A stretch of DNA of 64,000 bases from DSBN01 sp041686355 (GTDB lineage: Bacteria > Spirochaetota > Spirochaetia > DSM-16054 > Sediminispirochaetaceae). Each line of letters starts with the position of its first letter. Positions within the stretch are counted from its first letter, which is position 1. This document shows positions 34,011 to 41,980 of the stretch, one piece after another. The position numbers and the translations under genes were made by a program. Location of the stretch: NCBI GenBank assembly GCA_041686355.1, contig JAWLDZ010000001.1:1-64000 (forward strand), read 5' to 3'. A model generated the notes under the pieces. That model saw only the letters and a program-made list of their open reading frames with translations. It searched no databases and was not told where the DNA came from.

Positions 34011-35206
34011 TTGAATATATGAGTGATTTTGAGAAAGAACACTTTGAACATTCTGAAACAAAAAAATTTTCTGATTCTGAAGAACAATCCGCAATTACTC
34101 CCGAAGGGCTGAATGAAGAGGAACTGAACCAAATTTCCGAGCTCTCGAAGCGAGGATACCAGCTACTAAAGGAGAATCTTGTAAAAGAAGCGGAAGAGAG
34201 CTTCAATCAGATATTAGATATTGACGGCACAAATAATTACGCCCTGGTTGGTTTAGGGGACGCAGCCCGCAAAAAGCACGAATACCGCAAAGCTATCGGC
34301 TACTATCAGAAGTGTCTCGAGAACCATGCCGGCAATAATTATGCGCTGTTTGGTCTGGCCGATTGCTATAAAGCACTGAACAGATATAACGATGCGATAA
34401 AAATCTGGGAACAATACCTCCAACACGATGACAACAACGTAACAGTGCTCACACGAGTGGCCGATGCCTATCGTAAGGTCAAAGATTTCCGCCGTTCAAA
34501 AGAGATTTATTTGAAGGTTCTAGAAGTTGAGCCCGATAACCCTTATGCCTTGATAGGTCTCGGACACCTGCATTACGACTTCAGAGAGTATGAAGAAGCC
34601 CTGCACTATTGGGAACGGATGCTTGAGGTAAAACAGGATAATGTCGACATTCGGGTATTGACCAGTTTGGGCAATTGTCACCGTAAGCTTAAAACTTACG
34701 ATAAAGGGCTTAAGTACTTTCAACAAGCCTTAGAACTCGAACCAAACAACTTTTATGCTCTGTTCGGCTTGGCCGACTGCTACCGCGGCTTAAACAAGCA
34801 TTCCGAATCATTAGAATATTGGCATAAAATTCTGAAACTAGATCCGAATAACAAAGTTATTCTTACCCGAGCAGGCGATGCGTACCGCAGCATGGGGGAT
34901 TATGACAACGCGGAGGAATACTACCAGGCGGCGCTTAATATTGAGTTCGATATGTACGCCATCCTCGGTCTATCCTTAATCAACAAGGCTCGTGGTAATT
35001 ACGAGAATGCCGTAGACAGTTTGTACGGATTATTACGTAATGACCCTAAAAATCACCGGCTTTATACCGAGATTGCAGAATGCTATATGGCATTAGGGCA
35101 ACGTCATAAGGCAATTGATGTTCTCAATGAGTTTCATAAGCTGGGCATTCGCAATCCCTATGTAGCGAAACTCTTGGAACGGCTGCAACAAGGCGGAAAC
35201 ATATAG
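34007..35206 (+). CDS. multi-TPR protein
   Basis: A 399-residue cytoplasmic protein with an acidic N-terminus (residues 1-45) and then about nine to ten tetratricopeptide repeats of the form NNYALFGLADCYKALNRYNDA and NPYALIGLGHLHYDFREYEEA. Such arrays bind other proteins. The start is uncertain between 34007 (overlapping the previous stop) and an ATG at 34019 (MSDFEKEHFEH). It is followed 5 bases later by rlmN. Confidence 0.85.
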   Translation: MIEYMSDFEKEHFEHSETKKFSDSEEQSAITPEGLNEEELNQISELSKRGYQLLKENLVKEAEESFNQILDIDGTNNYALVGLGDAARKKHEYRKAIGYYQKCLENHAGNNYALFGLADCYKALNRYNDAIKIWEQYLQHDDNNVTVLTRVADAYRKVKDFRRSKEIYLKVLEVEPDNPYALIGLGHLHYDFREYEEALHYWERMLEVKQDNVDIRVLTSLGNCHRKLKTYDKGLKYFQQALELEPNNFYALFGLADCYRGLNKHSESLEYWHKILKLDPNNKVILTRAGDAYRSMGDYDNAEEYYQAALNIEFDMYAILGLSLINKARGNYENAVDSLYGLLRNDPKNHRLYTEIAECYMALGQRHKAIDVLNEFHKLGIRNPYVAKLLERLQQGGNI

Positions 35207-35211
35207 CCATC

Positions 35212-36255
35212 GTGAATTCTCTCTCCGGACTGCTGCCTGCCGAGCTTGTCGAAAAACTCAATATTTCTCCTCGTTTCCGGGGAGACCAAGTTTTTCAATG
35301 GATCCATCAAAAGGCTGTCTCGGAGTTTGAAGAAATGTCAAACCTTCCGGCTTCCTTCCGCGATAAACTTACCGTCGAATACGGTGCTGTATCAAGCTCG
35401 AGGGTTGAATCCGTTCAACTGGATAAAGATGGTACTGCAAAGATCACCATTAAACTCTACGACAATGCGATAGTTGAAGCGGTTCTGCTTGAAGATGAAA
35501 GCGGCCGGAAAACTGCCTGTGTATCGAGCCAGGTAGGTTGTTCACTGGCTTGCACCTTCTGTCGTACCGCTACTATGGGATTGATTCGCAACCTTTCCGC
35601 AGGGGAGATTGTTGAGCAGGTGCTGCACCTGAAACATCAATTTGGCTCGATAGCCAACGTGGTGTTTATGGGAATGGGAGAACCCCTGCTTAATCTGGAC
35701 GCGGTGAGTAAGGCCATCGAGGTACTCCACCACCCTGAAGGCCACAACATCGGCATCCGAAAAATCACTATATCCACCAGTGGTATTGTCTCTGGTATAA
35801 AACGCCTTGCTGATGAAGGACCCCATGTCAGACTCGCATTCTCGCTCATCACCGCCGATCAGCAGCTCCGGGAAAAACTCATGCCGATTGCAAAAACTAC
35901 CCCGCTGGAGGAGCTTCAGTCGGCCCTGCACTATTATCAAAAACAGACAGGTCGGCGGATCACCCTCGAGTACGTGCTGTTTCACGGCATCAACAGCCGC
36001 CAGGAAGACCTAAGGGCTCTTCAAAAGTTCACTCGCTCTCTCAAAGTCCTAGTTAATATTATTCCCTGGAACCCTGTTGCCGAATTACCCTATTCTGAAC
36101 CACAGCAGAGTGAAGTCGCTAGTTTTACCAAAAAACTGGAAACCGCCGGTATCACCACCTCCCGAAGATTCAGGAGGGGACGCGGGGTAAATGGTGCCTG
36201 TGGCCAGTTGGCCGTACCCCGCAACCAGCAAGAGTCCCGTACTATAAACCCATAA
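35212..36255 (+). CDS. rlmN: 23S rRNA (adenine2503-C2)-methyltransferase / dual-specificity RlmN
   Basis: A 347-residue radical SAM methyltransferase. The cluster motif is Cys110-x3-Cys114-x2-Cys117 (CSLACTFC), followed by GNL-like strand residues, NVVFMGMGEPLLNLD and the C-terminal GRGVNGACGQLA with the second catalytic Cys. It methylates A2503 of 23S rRNA and often A37 of tRNAs. Starts with GTG directly after the TPR gene; convergent with alaS 35 bases away. Confidence 0.95.
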   Translation: MNSLSGLLPAELVEKLNISPRFRGDQVFQWIHQKAVSEFEEMSNLPASFRDKLTVEYGAVSSSRVESVQLDKDGTAKITIKLYDNAIVEAVLLEDESGRKTACVSSQVGCSLACTFCRTATMGLIRNLSAGEIVEQVLHLKHQFGSIANVVFMGMGEPLLNLDAVSKAIEVLHHPEGHNIGIRKITISTSGIVSGIKRLADEGPHVRLAFSLITADQQLREKLMPIAKTTPLEELQSALHYYQKQTGRRITLEYVLFHGINSRQEDLRALQKFTRSLKVLVNIIPWNPVAELPYSEPQQSEVASFTKKLETAGITTSRRFRRGRGVNGACGQLAVPRNQQESRTINP

Positions 36256-36290
36256 CTAGAGTTTTGCAGATAGAAGTGCTAGGCGGCCAC

Positions 36291-38087
36291 TTATTCCACA
36301 GGTTCTAAGACCGCCCGAATACGTCGTACTCCAGCAGATGAGGACTGTTCTTTTTTAATCTTAAAGCGACCCAATTGTGAGGTTCGTTCAACATGTGGCC
36401 CGCCACAGACCTCCTTAGAAAAATCGCCAACTGAATACACCTTCACCTGTTCGCCGTACTTGCTGTCAAAAAAGGCCAAAGCGCCCTCTTCTTTTGCATC
36501 TTCGAGGGTCATAGTGCTCATCTGCACCGGCAGATCACGCTCGATTACAGCATTTACAATATCTTCAACCTGTTTGATCTGTTCGGGGGTCATTTTATCG
36601 GGGTGGACAAAATCGAAGCGCAACCTTTCAGGAGTAATGTTACTCCCCTTCTGCTGCACATGCTCGCCAAGAACTATACGCAATGCTTTGTGAAGCAAGT
36701 GGGTAGCTGTGTGCAGGGCGGTGGTTCTGTCCGACTGGTCAGCCAGGCCGCCCTTAAAGGTTTTATCAGCTCCCTTTTTAGAGAGTTCCTGGTGCTTTTC
36801 AAAAGCCTTTTCAAACCCCTCCCGATCGATGCTCAGGCCGTGCTCAGCGGCCAGTTCGTCGGTAATTTCAATCGGAAAACCATAGGTATCATACAGCTTA
36901 AATGCAATGCGTCCGGGAATAATTTTTTTTGGATTTTTTAGTAATCCAGGCAGCATTTTCTCAAACTCGTGCTCACCCTTCTTGAGGGTTGTAAAAAAGC
37001 GCTCTTCCTCAGCATTGAGTTCATGAATAATAGATTCATGATTTTCAGCCAGTATTGGATAAGGTTCACGATACATCTTCAGTACTATTTCCGCTAATCC
37101 AGCTAAAAAATGCTGCTCTACGCCAAGCTTGCGCCCGTGCCGTACCGCACGCCGAATGAGTCTACGAAGGATGTATCCCTGTCCTAGATTGGAGGGTGTA
37201 ATCGACTGCTCATCTCCCAGGATAAAGACTGAGGTTTTAATGTGATCCGCGATAATTCGAATTGAAACATCCGTACTCTCATCCTGATGGTACTTTGTTC
37301 CACTAATCCTCTCGATTCCCTCAATAATCGGAGTAAAAATCTCGATATCATAGACCGAGTCCTTGCCCTGCAGAATCGCAACCGTCCGTTCAATCCCCAT
37401 ACCCGTATCTACACACTTTCGCTCCAGGGGCGTATAGGTTCCATCAGCCTTTTTATTGTACTGCATGAAAACATCGTTCCACACTTCAAAGTATTTTCCG
37501 CAGGAACAACCGGGCCGACAGTCCGGCCCGCAGGCGGCTTTACCTGTATCAATGAACATTTCGGAGTCGGGTCCGCAGGGTCCGGTTTGGCCGGCGGGTC
37601 CCCACCAATTGTCTTCGCGGGGAAGATAATATATACGATCCTCCGGTATTCCAACCGATCGCCAGGCTTCGGCAGATTCATCGTCCCGGGGAACTTCTTC
37701 GTCACCCTCGTACACAGTTACCGATATCTTCTCGGGAGGAATGCCTAACCACTTGTCGGAGGTGAGAAACTCGTAACTCATTTTAATGGCGCCCTCTTTG
37801 AAGTAATCCCCCAAGGACCAGTTTCCAAGCATCTCAAAAAAAGTAAGGTGGCTCGAGTCGCCAACCGATTCTATGTCTCCGGTGCGGATACATTTCTGAT
37901 AGTTTACCAAGCGGCTGCCTGCCGGGTGGTCCTGCCCTAGTAAATAGGGAACCAGGGGGTGCATACCAGCGGTGGTAAAGAGTACCGTAGGGTCGTTCTC
38001 CGGAACCAAGGATTTACCCGAGATTTGGGCATGTCCGTGTCCCTTAAAAAAATCGATATATTTTTGTCTAAGTTCGTCTGCTGTCAT
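36291..38087 (-). CDS. alaS: alanyl-tRNA synthetase, short spirochaete form
   Basis: A 598-residue AlaRS, against about 870 in most bacteria. The aminoacylation domain is intact (MTADELRQKYIDFFKGHGHAQI, SLVPENDPTVLFTTAGM, GNWSLGDYFKEGAI, VWNDVFMQYNK). The editing domain has His459-x3-His463 (HTATHLLH) and Cys561-x3-His565 (CGGPH). The protein then ends, so the C-terminal C-Ala oligomerisation domain is missing. This short form is known in Treponema and Borrelia. An extra Cys-rich loop (CGPDCRPGCSCG) is present near residue 190. Convergent with rlmN. Confidence 0.96.
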   Translation of the reverse strand: MTADELRQKYIDFFKGHGHAQISGKSLVPENDPTVLFTTAGMHPLVPYLLGQDHPAGSRLVNYQKCIRTGDIESVGDSSHLTFFEMLGNWSLGDYFKEGAIKMSYEFLTSDKWLGIPPEKISVTVYEGDEEVPRDDESAEAWRSVGIPEDRIYYLPREDNWWGPAGQTGPCGPDSEMFIDTGKAACGPDCRPGCSCGKYFEVWNDVFMQYNKKADGTYTPLERKCVDTGMGIERTVAILQGKDSVYDIEIFTPIIEGIERISGTKYHQDESTDVSIRIIADHIKTSVFILGDEQSITPSNLGQGYILRRLIRRAVRHGRKLGVEQHFLAGLAEIVLKMYREPYPILAENHESIIHELNAEEERFFTTLKKGEHEFEKMLPGLLKNPKKIIPGRIAFKLYDTYGFPIEITDELAAEHGLSIDREGFEKAFEKHQELSKKGADKTFKGGLADQSDRTTALHTATHLLHKALRIVLGEHVQQKGSNITPERLRFDFVHPDKMTPEQIKQVEDIVNAVIERDLPVQMSTMTLEDAKEEGALAFFDSKYGEQVKVYSVGDFSKEVCGGPHVERTSQLGRFKIKKEQSSSAGVRRIRAVLEPVE

Positions 38088-38141
38088 AGGTTAGAATATT
38101 AGGCATGGGGAGCCGAAATGTCAATACTCCAAAGAATTGTC

Positions 38142-38185
38142 GCCAGGCTAAGCGATAGGCCGCGCCTGGCCAAGCGATAGGCCAT
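38142..38185. repeat. 22-bp imperfect tandem duplication upstream of alaS
   Basis: Two adjacent 22-base copies (38142-38163 and 38164-38185) agree at 18 positions, each with AAGCGATAGGCC. They lie between alaS and the TM2 gene and are non-coding. Confidence 0.65.
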
Positions 38186-38193
38186 GGGCCAGA

Positions 38194-38727
38194 TTAGAAG
38201 TCTTCCAGATCGGGGTGTGAACCATCGCCCGAAAACTCCGAGAAGAAGTACACCAGACCGCCGTTCTTCTTACTCACCCGCAGCTCAGCGTAGTTTTTCT
38301 CCACCAACTTCTCTAACGCCGATTTCACCTCGTCCAGACTGCGTTCACTTTCTAAAGCTACTTCAGAGGGGGTTGCAACTCCGTTATTGCGCTTTGCCAA
38401 CCGGAGTATAACCTGCTCGAGCGGCTGCCGACGGCCTTTGTCGGTACGGCTCCCACTGTTCGTCTCGCCTCCATAGGACATCCCGCCTACCGAACGCATG
38501 GCCTGCTGCTGTCCATACAGGGCGTTTCGCCATCCTGTCCGTAGATTTGCCTCACGCACCTGCAAGGGCATGGTAATAAAATCATACACCGAACCAATCC
38601 CAAACAGTCCACCAGTAATAATATACAGTAGCCCCGTCCCGATTTTTCCTAAATAAAATCTGTGGAAACCCAGTACACCGAAACCGGATATCAGCCACAA
38701 CAAATATGCTATTCCTGTTGAATACAC
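38194..38727 (-). CDS. TM2-domain membrane protein with C-terminal winged helix
   Basis: A 177-residue protein. Residues 3-50 form a TM2 domain of two membrane helices (YLLWLISGFGVLGFHRFYLGK, then GLLYIITGGLFGIGSVYDFI). After a linker, residues 105-165 look like a small winged helix (EQVILRLAKRNNGVATPSEVA, DEVKSALEKLVEKNYAELRV). It may be a membrane-anchored regulator or nucleic-acid binder; unproven. It starts with GTG behind GAGGAGGAGA and lies 21 bases after the FliG paralogue, so probably the same transcript. Confidence 0.78.
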   Translation of the reverse strand: MYSTGIAYLLWLISGFGVLGFHRFYLGKIGTGLLYIITGGLFGIGSVYDFITMPLQVREANLRTGWRNALYGQQQAMRSVGGMSYGGETNSGSRTDKGRRQPLEQVILRLAKRNNGVATPSEVALESERSLDEVKSALEKLVEKNYAELRVSKKNGGLVYFFSEFSGDGSHPDLEDF

Positions 38728-38748
38728 GCTCTCTCCTCCTCTACCGAT

Positions 38749-40065
38749 TTATACCAGCTCGTCCCGTTCCAGGGTAACCTCACCCTGCTCTGCCTGACTT
38801 CTAATAAAGGCCATAAAATCTTTGGTCACCCTATCTACTTCCGAACGTCTCATCGGCCCCAGCTGCTCCCGTTCACTGCGTATGAACTGCTGCCGGCGCT
38901 GTGAAACATTCCGCAGTATCTTGTCTTCAAGTTTCTCAGTCTTCCCCTTCAGTATAGTAGCAATATCTCGGTCAGGATACTTGTGCAGCAGTTGCTGCAA
39001 CTGTTTATCCGGAATTTCCAGTACACTCTCTACAGAAAACAGTCTCTCTCTCATTTCATCGGCCAAGCTGCTGTCGTCTTCATGCAAATTGTCCAGTATG
39101 CGATTTTCATCCTGAAGCGGCAGATTCTTCAAAATATCTGCTAAAACAGCTTGTCCGTCAATATCCTCAGTAATAACCTTTCCCTGTGTCCTGATCCGTT
39201 CACGCAGGCTCTCCTCAACCGAAGAGATCACCTCGGGGGATACTTGTCCCATCCGGGCTATACGCTTAACTGCCTGCTGCTGTACCTCAGGCGGGAGGGA
39301 TTCCAGCACTTGTGAGGCCTTATTCGGTACTAAATATGAGAGGACGATACTCATTACATGCACCGGCTCTTTGCGAAGCAACAGCATAATCTGCTGATAG
39401 TCCATATCATTCAAAAATGCAAAGGGGCGGTTTCCACTGTACGGATGCACCTTCCCCAATATTTCATTCGCCTTGTCTTCACCAAAGGAACTGGTCAGCA
39501 TCTCACGGGCGGTCTCTACCCCTCCTCGCGGATTAGCAGCTAAATCCCCGGCGATATCACCAAACTCTTCAAGAATCTTTTCAGCTTCGGGACGCTCTAT
39601 TCTTTTTATTTTTGCGATTTCCCCGGTCACCTTCTCAATCTCATCCTGAGAAAGGTGCTTGAGCACCACGGCTGCCTGCTCCTTGCCTAAAAGAAGCAGC
39701 AGTTTGGCCGCTTTTTTATGTCCAAAGCCGGTTTTGAGAAATCCATTACGACCGATTATTCCGGCAGCATTCCCCTGTGAGAAGGAACCGGTACGATAAA
39801 TCTCGCCCGGCTGCGACTTCCCCTCTGGAGTTCTGTATGATTCCAGAGCAGAATCTTTACTGCCCTCCCCGCCGGACTCTCTTCCGGCCTTTTTACCGGA
39901 CGCACTTCCGGTATCCCGGCTTTGTTCTTCACTTTCCTGCAGCGGCTTCTGCTTATCCGGTGATGGGACGCCCTTCGAGTCTTTCTTGCTACCCTTTTTA
40001 GGGGAATCTTCTTGTTTTTGAAAAGCCTGCAACTTGTAGGCTTGTATCGCATGGCGGTTTTTCAT
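38749..40065 (-). CDS. FliG paralogue (FliG1-like)
   Basis: A 438-residue protein. The first 115 residues are a low-complexity Lys/Glu/Ser tail (KKGSKKDSKGVPSPD). From residue 118 the FliG fold is clear: KKAAKLLLLLGKEQAAVVLKHL, then the middle domain with LLLRKEPVHVMSIVLSYL where EHPQ is normal, and the C-terminal domain DIATILKGKTEKLEDKILRNVSQRR. In the torque helix, D288 of E. coli aligns with Ser and D289 with Glu. Spirochaetes have two FliG proteins; the divergent FliG1 acts at one cell pole in Borrelia. This copy is probably FliG1, away from other flagellar genes. The inverted-repeat element B begins 41 bases upstream of its start. Confidence 0.85.
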   Translation of the reverse strand: MKNRHAIQAYKLQAFQKQEDSPKKGSKKDSKGVPSPDKQKPLQESEEQSRDTGSASGKKAGRESGGEGSKDSALESYRTPEGKSQPGEIYRTGSFSQGNAAGIIGRNGFLKTGFGHKKAAKLLLLLGKEQAAVVLKHLSQDEIEKVTGEIAKIKRIERPEAEKILEEFGDIAGDLAANPRGGVETAREMLTSSFGEDKANEILGKVHPYSGNRPFAFLNDMDYQQIMLLLRKEPVHVMSIVLSYLVPNKASQVLESLPPEVQQQAVKRIARMGQVSPEVISSVEESLRERIRTQGKVITEDIDGQAVLADILKNLPLQDENRILDNLHEDDSSLADEMRERLFSVESVLEIPDKQLQQLLHKYPDRDIATILKGKTEKLEDKILRNVSQRRQQFIRSEREQLGPMRRSEVDRVTKDFMAFIRSQAEQGEVTLERDELV

Positions 40066-40106
40066 GGTTCTATTGTATCAATCACTTCACACTTAGACAA
40101 TTATTA

Positions 40107-40247
40107 GTGGTTCAAAGCTTGGGGGAATTTAGATTTAATCTGGAACCACACTCTATCAGTATAGAAAAAGCCACTTTAAATGGTCAGTTTTAAGTAGAAA
40201 CTCTTCATCAGCGTGTACGATGACGCATCCCCCAAGCTTTGAACCAC
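40107..40247. repeat. inverted-repeat element, copy B (20-bp perfect arms)
   Basis: GTGGTTCAAAGCTTGGGGGA at 40107-40126 is repeated exactly in reverse complement at 40228-40247, with 101 bases between. Inside are shorter pairs (GGCC-free A/T-rich hairpins such as GCCA/TGGT). No coding frame is visible. It shares the core AGTGGTTCAAAG with copies A and C and lies between the fliG paralogue and the tRNA-Phe promoter. MITE-like, or an operator/leader structure. Confidence 0.85.
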
Positions 40248-40278
40248 AAAATTTTTCCAGCATTTCTTATAGGCTCCC

Positions 40279-40307
40279 TTGACAATTTTTTAATAAATCG
40301 GTATAAA
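40279..40307 (+). promoter_or_regulatory. tRNA-Phe promoter
   Basis: TTGACA (40279-40284) and TATAAA (40302-40307) at 17 bases spacing, a near-consensus sigma-70 promoter 13 bases before the tRNA. Confidence 0.9.
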
Positions 40308-40320
40308 TACACTCGTTCGT

Positions 40321-40393
40321 GCCGCTGTAGCTCAGTCGGTAGAGCAGGGGACTGAAAATCCCCGTGTCAACAGTTCAATTCTGTTCGGCGGCA
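40321..40393 (+). tRNA. tRNA-Phe (anticodon GAA)
   Basis: Full cloverleaf: acceptor GCCGCTG/CGGCGGC (with one G-T pair), D stem GCTC/GAGC, anticodon stem GGGGA/TCCCC with loop CTGAAAA (anticodon GAA at 40354-40356), T stem AACAG/CTGTT with loop TTCAATT, discriminator A at 40393. The 3' CCA is not encoded and must be added. It is a single tRNA with its own promoter and terminator. Confidence 0.96.
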
Positions 40394-40398
40394 CAGAT

Positions 40399-40430
40399 AA
40401 GCGTTGAGCCTTATGCTCAACGCTTTTTTT
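40399..40430 (+). terminator. intrinsic terminator of tRNA-Phe
   Basis: AAGCGTTGAGC (40399-40409) and its exact reverse complement (40415-40425) enclose a 5-base loop and run into a T tract ending at 40430. Confidence 0.93.
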
Positions 40431-40525
40431 ATGTCTGCAGTATCTACCCCGCAGTGTCTATATGTCCACAGTGTTATCGGTTATACCCACGGTATTACAT
40501 CAATTACAGTCAGCACTCGAGCTGT

Positions 40526-41179
40526 TCACGTTTTCAAAGCAGCTGAGACCTCACCGTTAACCGGATCAACATCTACCACCGCGTAGCGGCCATCTTTAAA
40601 AGCACCTGGATTGATAACATGGCTGGGGCCATACACTTTGTGTCCGAAGGACTCATGTATATGTCCTGAAAGCACCAACAGCGGTTGTCGGGCCGCCATC
40701 CACTCAGATAGGCGATGACTACCGACATGTTTTATTTTCATCGCCCGATCGGCTACAGTATTATGAGGAGGCTGATGGCTGACTAAAATGAGCGGCTGAG
40801 CTGCATCAGCGGGCAGTTGTTCCAGAAAAGCTGCAATTTGTTGTTCCAATATCTCATAGGGGGTATCTATCGGTCCCGGCATAGCACCACTGAGACCCGC
40901 CCACAAAGCTCCCTGAATTTCTTCGGGTTCCGCACCTAAGAGCACCCCCTCGTCCCGCAAATAGGATTCGATTTCTCGATTATCACAATTCCCTGCTACT
41001 GACCGCACTTTCGGATGAAGCTCTCCTAGTTTGTCCAAAACTCTGCGCGCATCAGCTACCCCGCCAAAGTGGGTGAGATCTCCTATGCAGATCAGAAGGT
41101 CCGCATGTGCGGCCTCATCGCGACATTTCTCAAGGGCATCTTCATTCCCGTGAATATCAGAAACTACCAGCATTCGCAT
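40526..41179 (-). CDS. YfcE-type metallophosphoesterase
   Basis: A 217-residue calcineurin-like phosphoesterase: VVSDIHGNEDAL, CIGDLTHFG, GNCDN, then LVSHQPPHN and LSGHIHES near the C-terminus, with the metal-binding Asp, His and Asn residues in place. It is likely a phosphodiesterase acting on small substrates; the physiological one is unknown. AGGAGG precedes the ATG. Monocistronic, upstream sequence has an 11-bp triple repeat. Confidence 0.9.
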   Translation of the reverse strand: MRMLVVSDIHGNEDALEKCRDEAAHADLLICIGDLTHFGGVADARRVLDKLGELHPKVRSVAGNCDNREIESYLRDEGVLLGAEPEEIQGALWAGLSGAMPGPIDTPYEILEQQIAAFLEQLPADAAQPLILVSHQPPHNTVADRAMKIKHVGSHRLSEWMAARQPLLVLSGHIHESFGHKVYGPSHVINPGAFKDGRYAVVDVDPVNGEVSAALKT

Positions 41180-41215
41180 ACTTACCTCCTATTTTGGGCA
41201 TAAACAAATCTACTA

Positions 41216-41248
41216 TAGCCTCTATTTAGCCTCTATTTAGCCTCTATT
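41216..41248. repeat. three perfect tandem copies of TAGCCTCTATT
   Basis: An 11-bp unit repeated three times without change between the phosphoesterase and the ABC transporter ATPase gene. Slippage array, no coding role seen. Confidence 0.8.
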
Positions 41249-41272
41249 TTAAGTGTAGAGATAGACAAGGAA

Positions 41273-41980
41273 TCAGGCAAGCAGGGTATAGAGCTGCTGC
41301 TCCAGCTCTAATATGGCGTGCTCCTTCAAAGAACGCTGCTCACGGGGCACGGGGTTTGGTATGGCGGCTTGAATCTCGGCGGGGGGACCGTACAAGACTA
41401 CAATCGTGTCGCCCAGCAGGAGGGCTTCCTGAATATCATGAGTAACAAATACGGCGGTACGCCGATCGTAGTTCCACAGCTTCTCAAATAATTCGATCAG
41501 GGAGAGCTTAAGGTGCAGATCCAGGGCCTGGAAGGGTTCATCCATCAGCATTACAGCGGCTGGATAGGCAAAAGCTCTGGCAACGGCTGCCCTTTGCCGC
41601 ATTCCTCCGGACAATTCGTGGGGATAATAATCGGTGAATCGACTGAGGCCTACCATCTCCAAAAACTTACTGCAGCGCACAGAGGCGTCCTTGGCTTGCA
41701 TAAACGGCGATAGTACCAGCTCGATGTTCTTTCTTACACTCTTCCAAGGCAAAAGGCGCGGCTCCTGAAAGAGATAGCTGATACGTTCATCACTAATTCC
41801 GCTCACACTGCCAAGAGCCGGACTCAACAGGCCTGAGATAAGATTGAGCAGGGTTGTTTTTCCACAGCCGGAAGGTCCCAGGACTGCTGTCACATGGCGG
41901 TCGGGTATTTCAAAAGAGAAATTATCAAAGACCGTTAAATCTTTAAATGTGAGGCTTAACTGATTACATTGAATCGGCAT
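41273..41980 (-). CDS. ABC transporter ATP-binding protein (NitT/TauT family)
   Basis: A 235-residue ATPase: Walker A GPSGCGKTT, Q-loop LFQEPRLLPWKSV, signature LSGGMRQR, Walker B VMLMDEPF with ALDLHLK and the switch His (VTHDIQEALLL). This is the SsuB/TauB-type protein that drives uptake of sulfonates, nitrate, thiamine precursors or similar anions. The start is taken at 41980 (MPIQCNQLSLTF), which overlaps the permease by 17 bases; GGAG precedes it. Last gene of the gltX operon. Confidence 0.9.
   Translation of the reverse strand: MPIQCNQLSLTFKDLTVFDNFSFEIPDRHVTAVLGPSGCGKTTLLNLISGLLSPALGSVSGISDERISYLFQEPRLLPWKSVRKNIELVLSPFMQAKDASVRCSKFLEMVGLSRFTDYYPHELSGGMRQRAAVARAFAYPAAVMLMDEPFQALDLHLKLSLIELFEKLWNYDRRTAVFVTHDIQEALLLGDTIVVLYGPPAEIQAAIPNPVPREQRSLKEHAILELEQQLYTLLA

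Noticed and set aside
40394..40525. Second tRNA or small gene after tRNA-Phe
   Set aside because: Only the terminator hairpin is supported; short frames there lack start signals.
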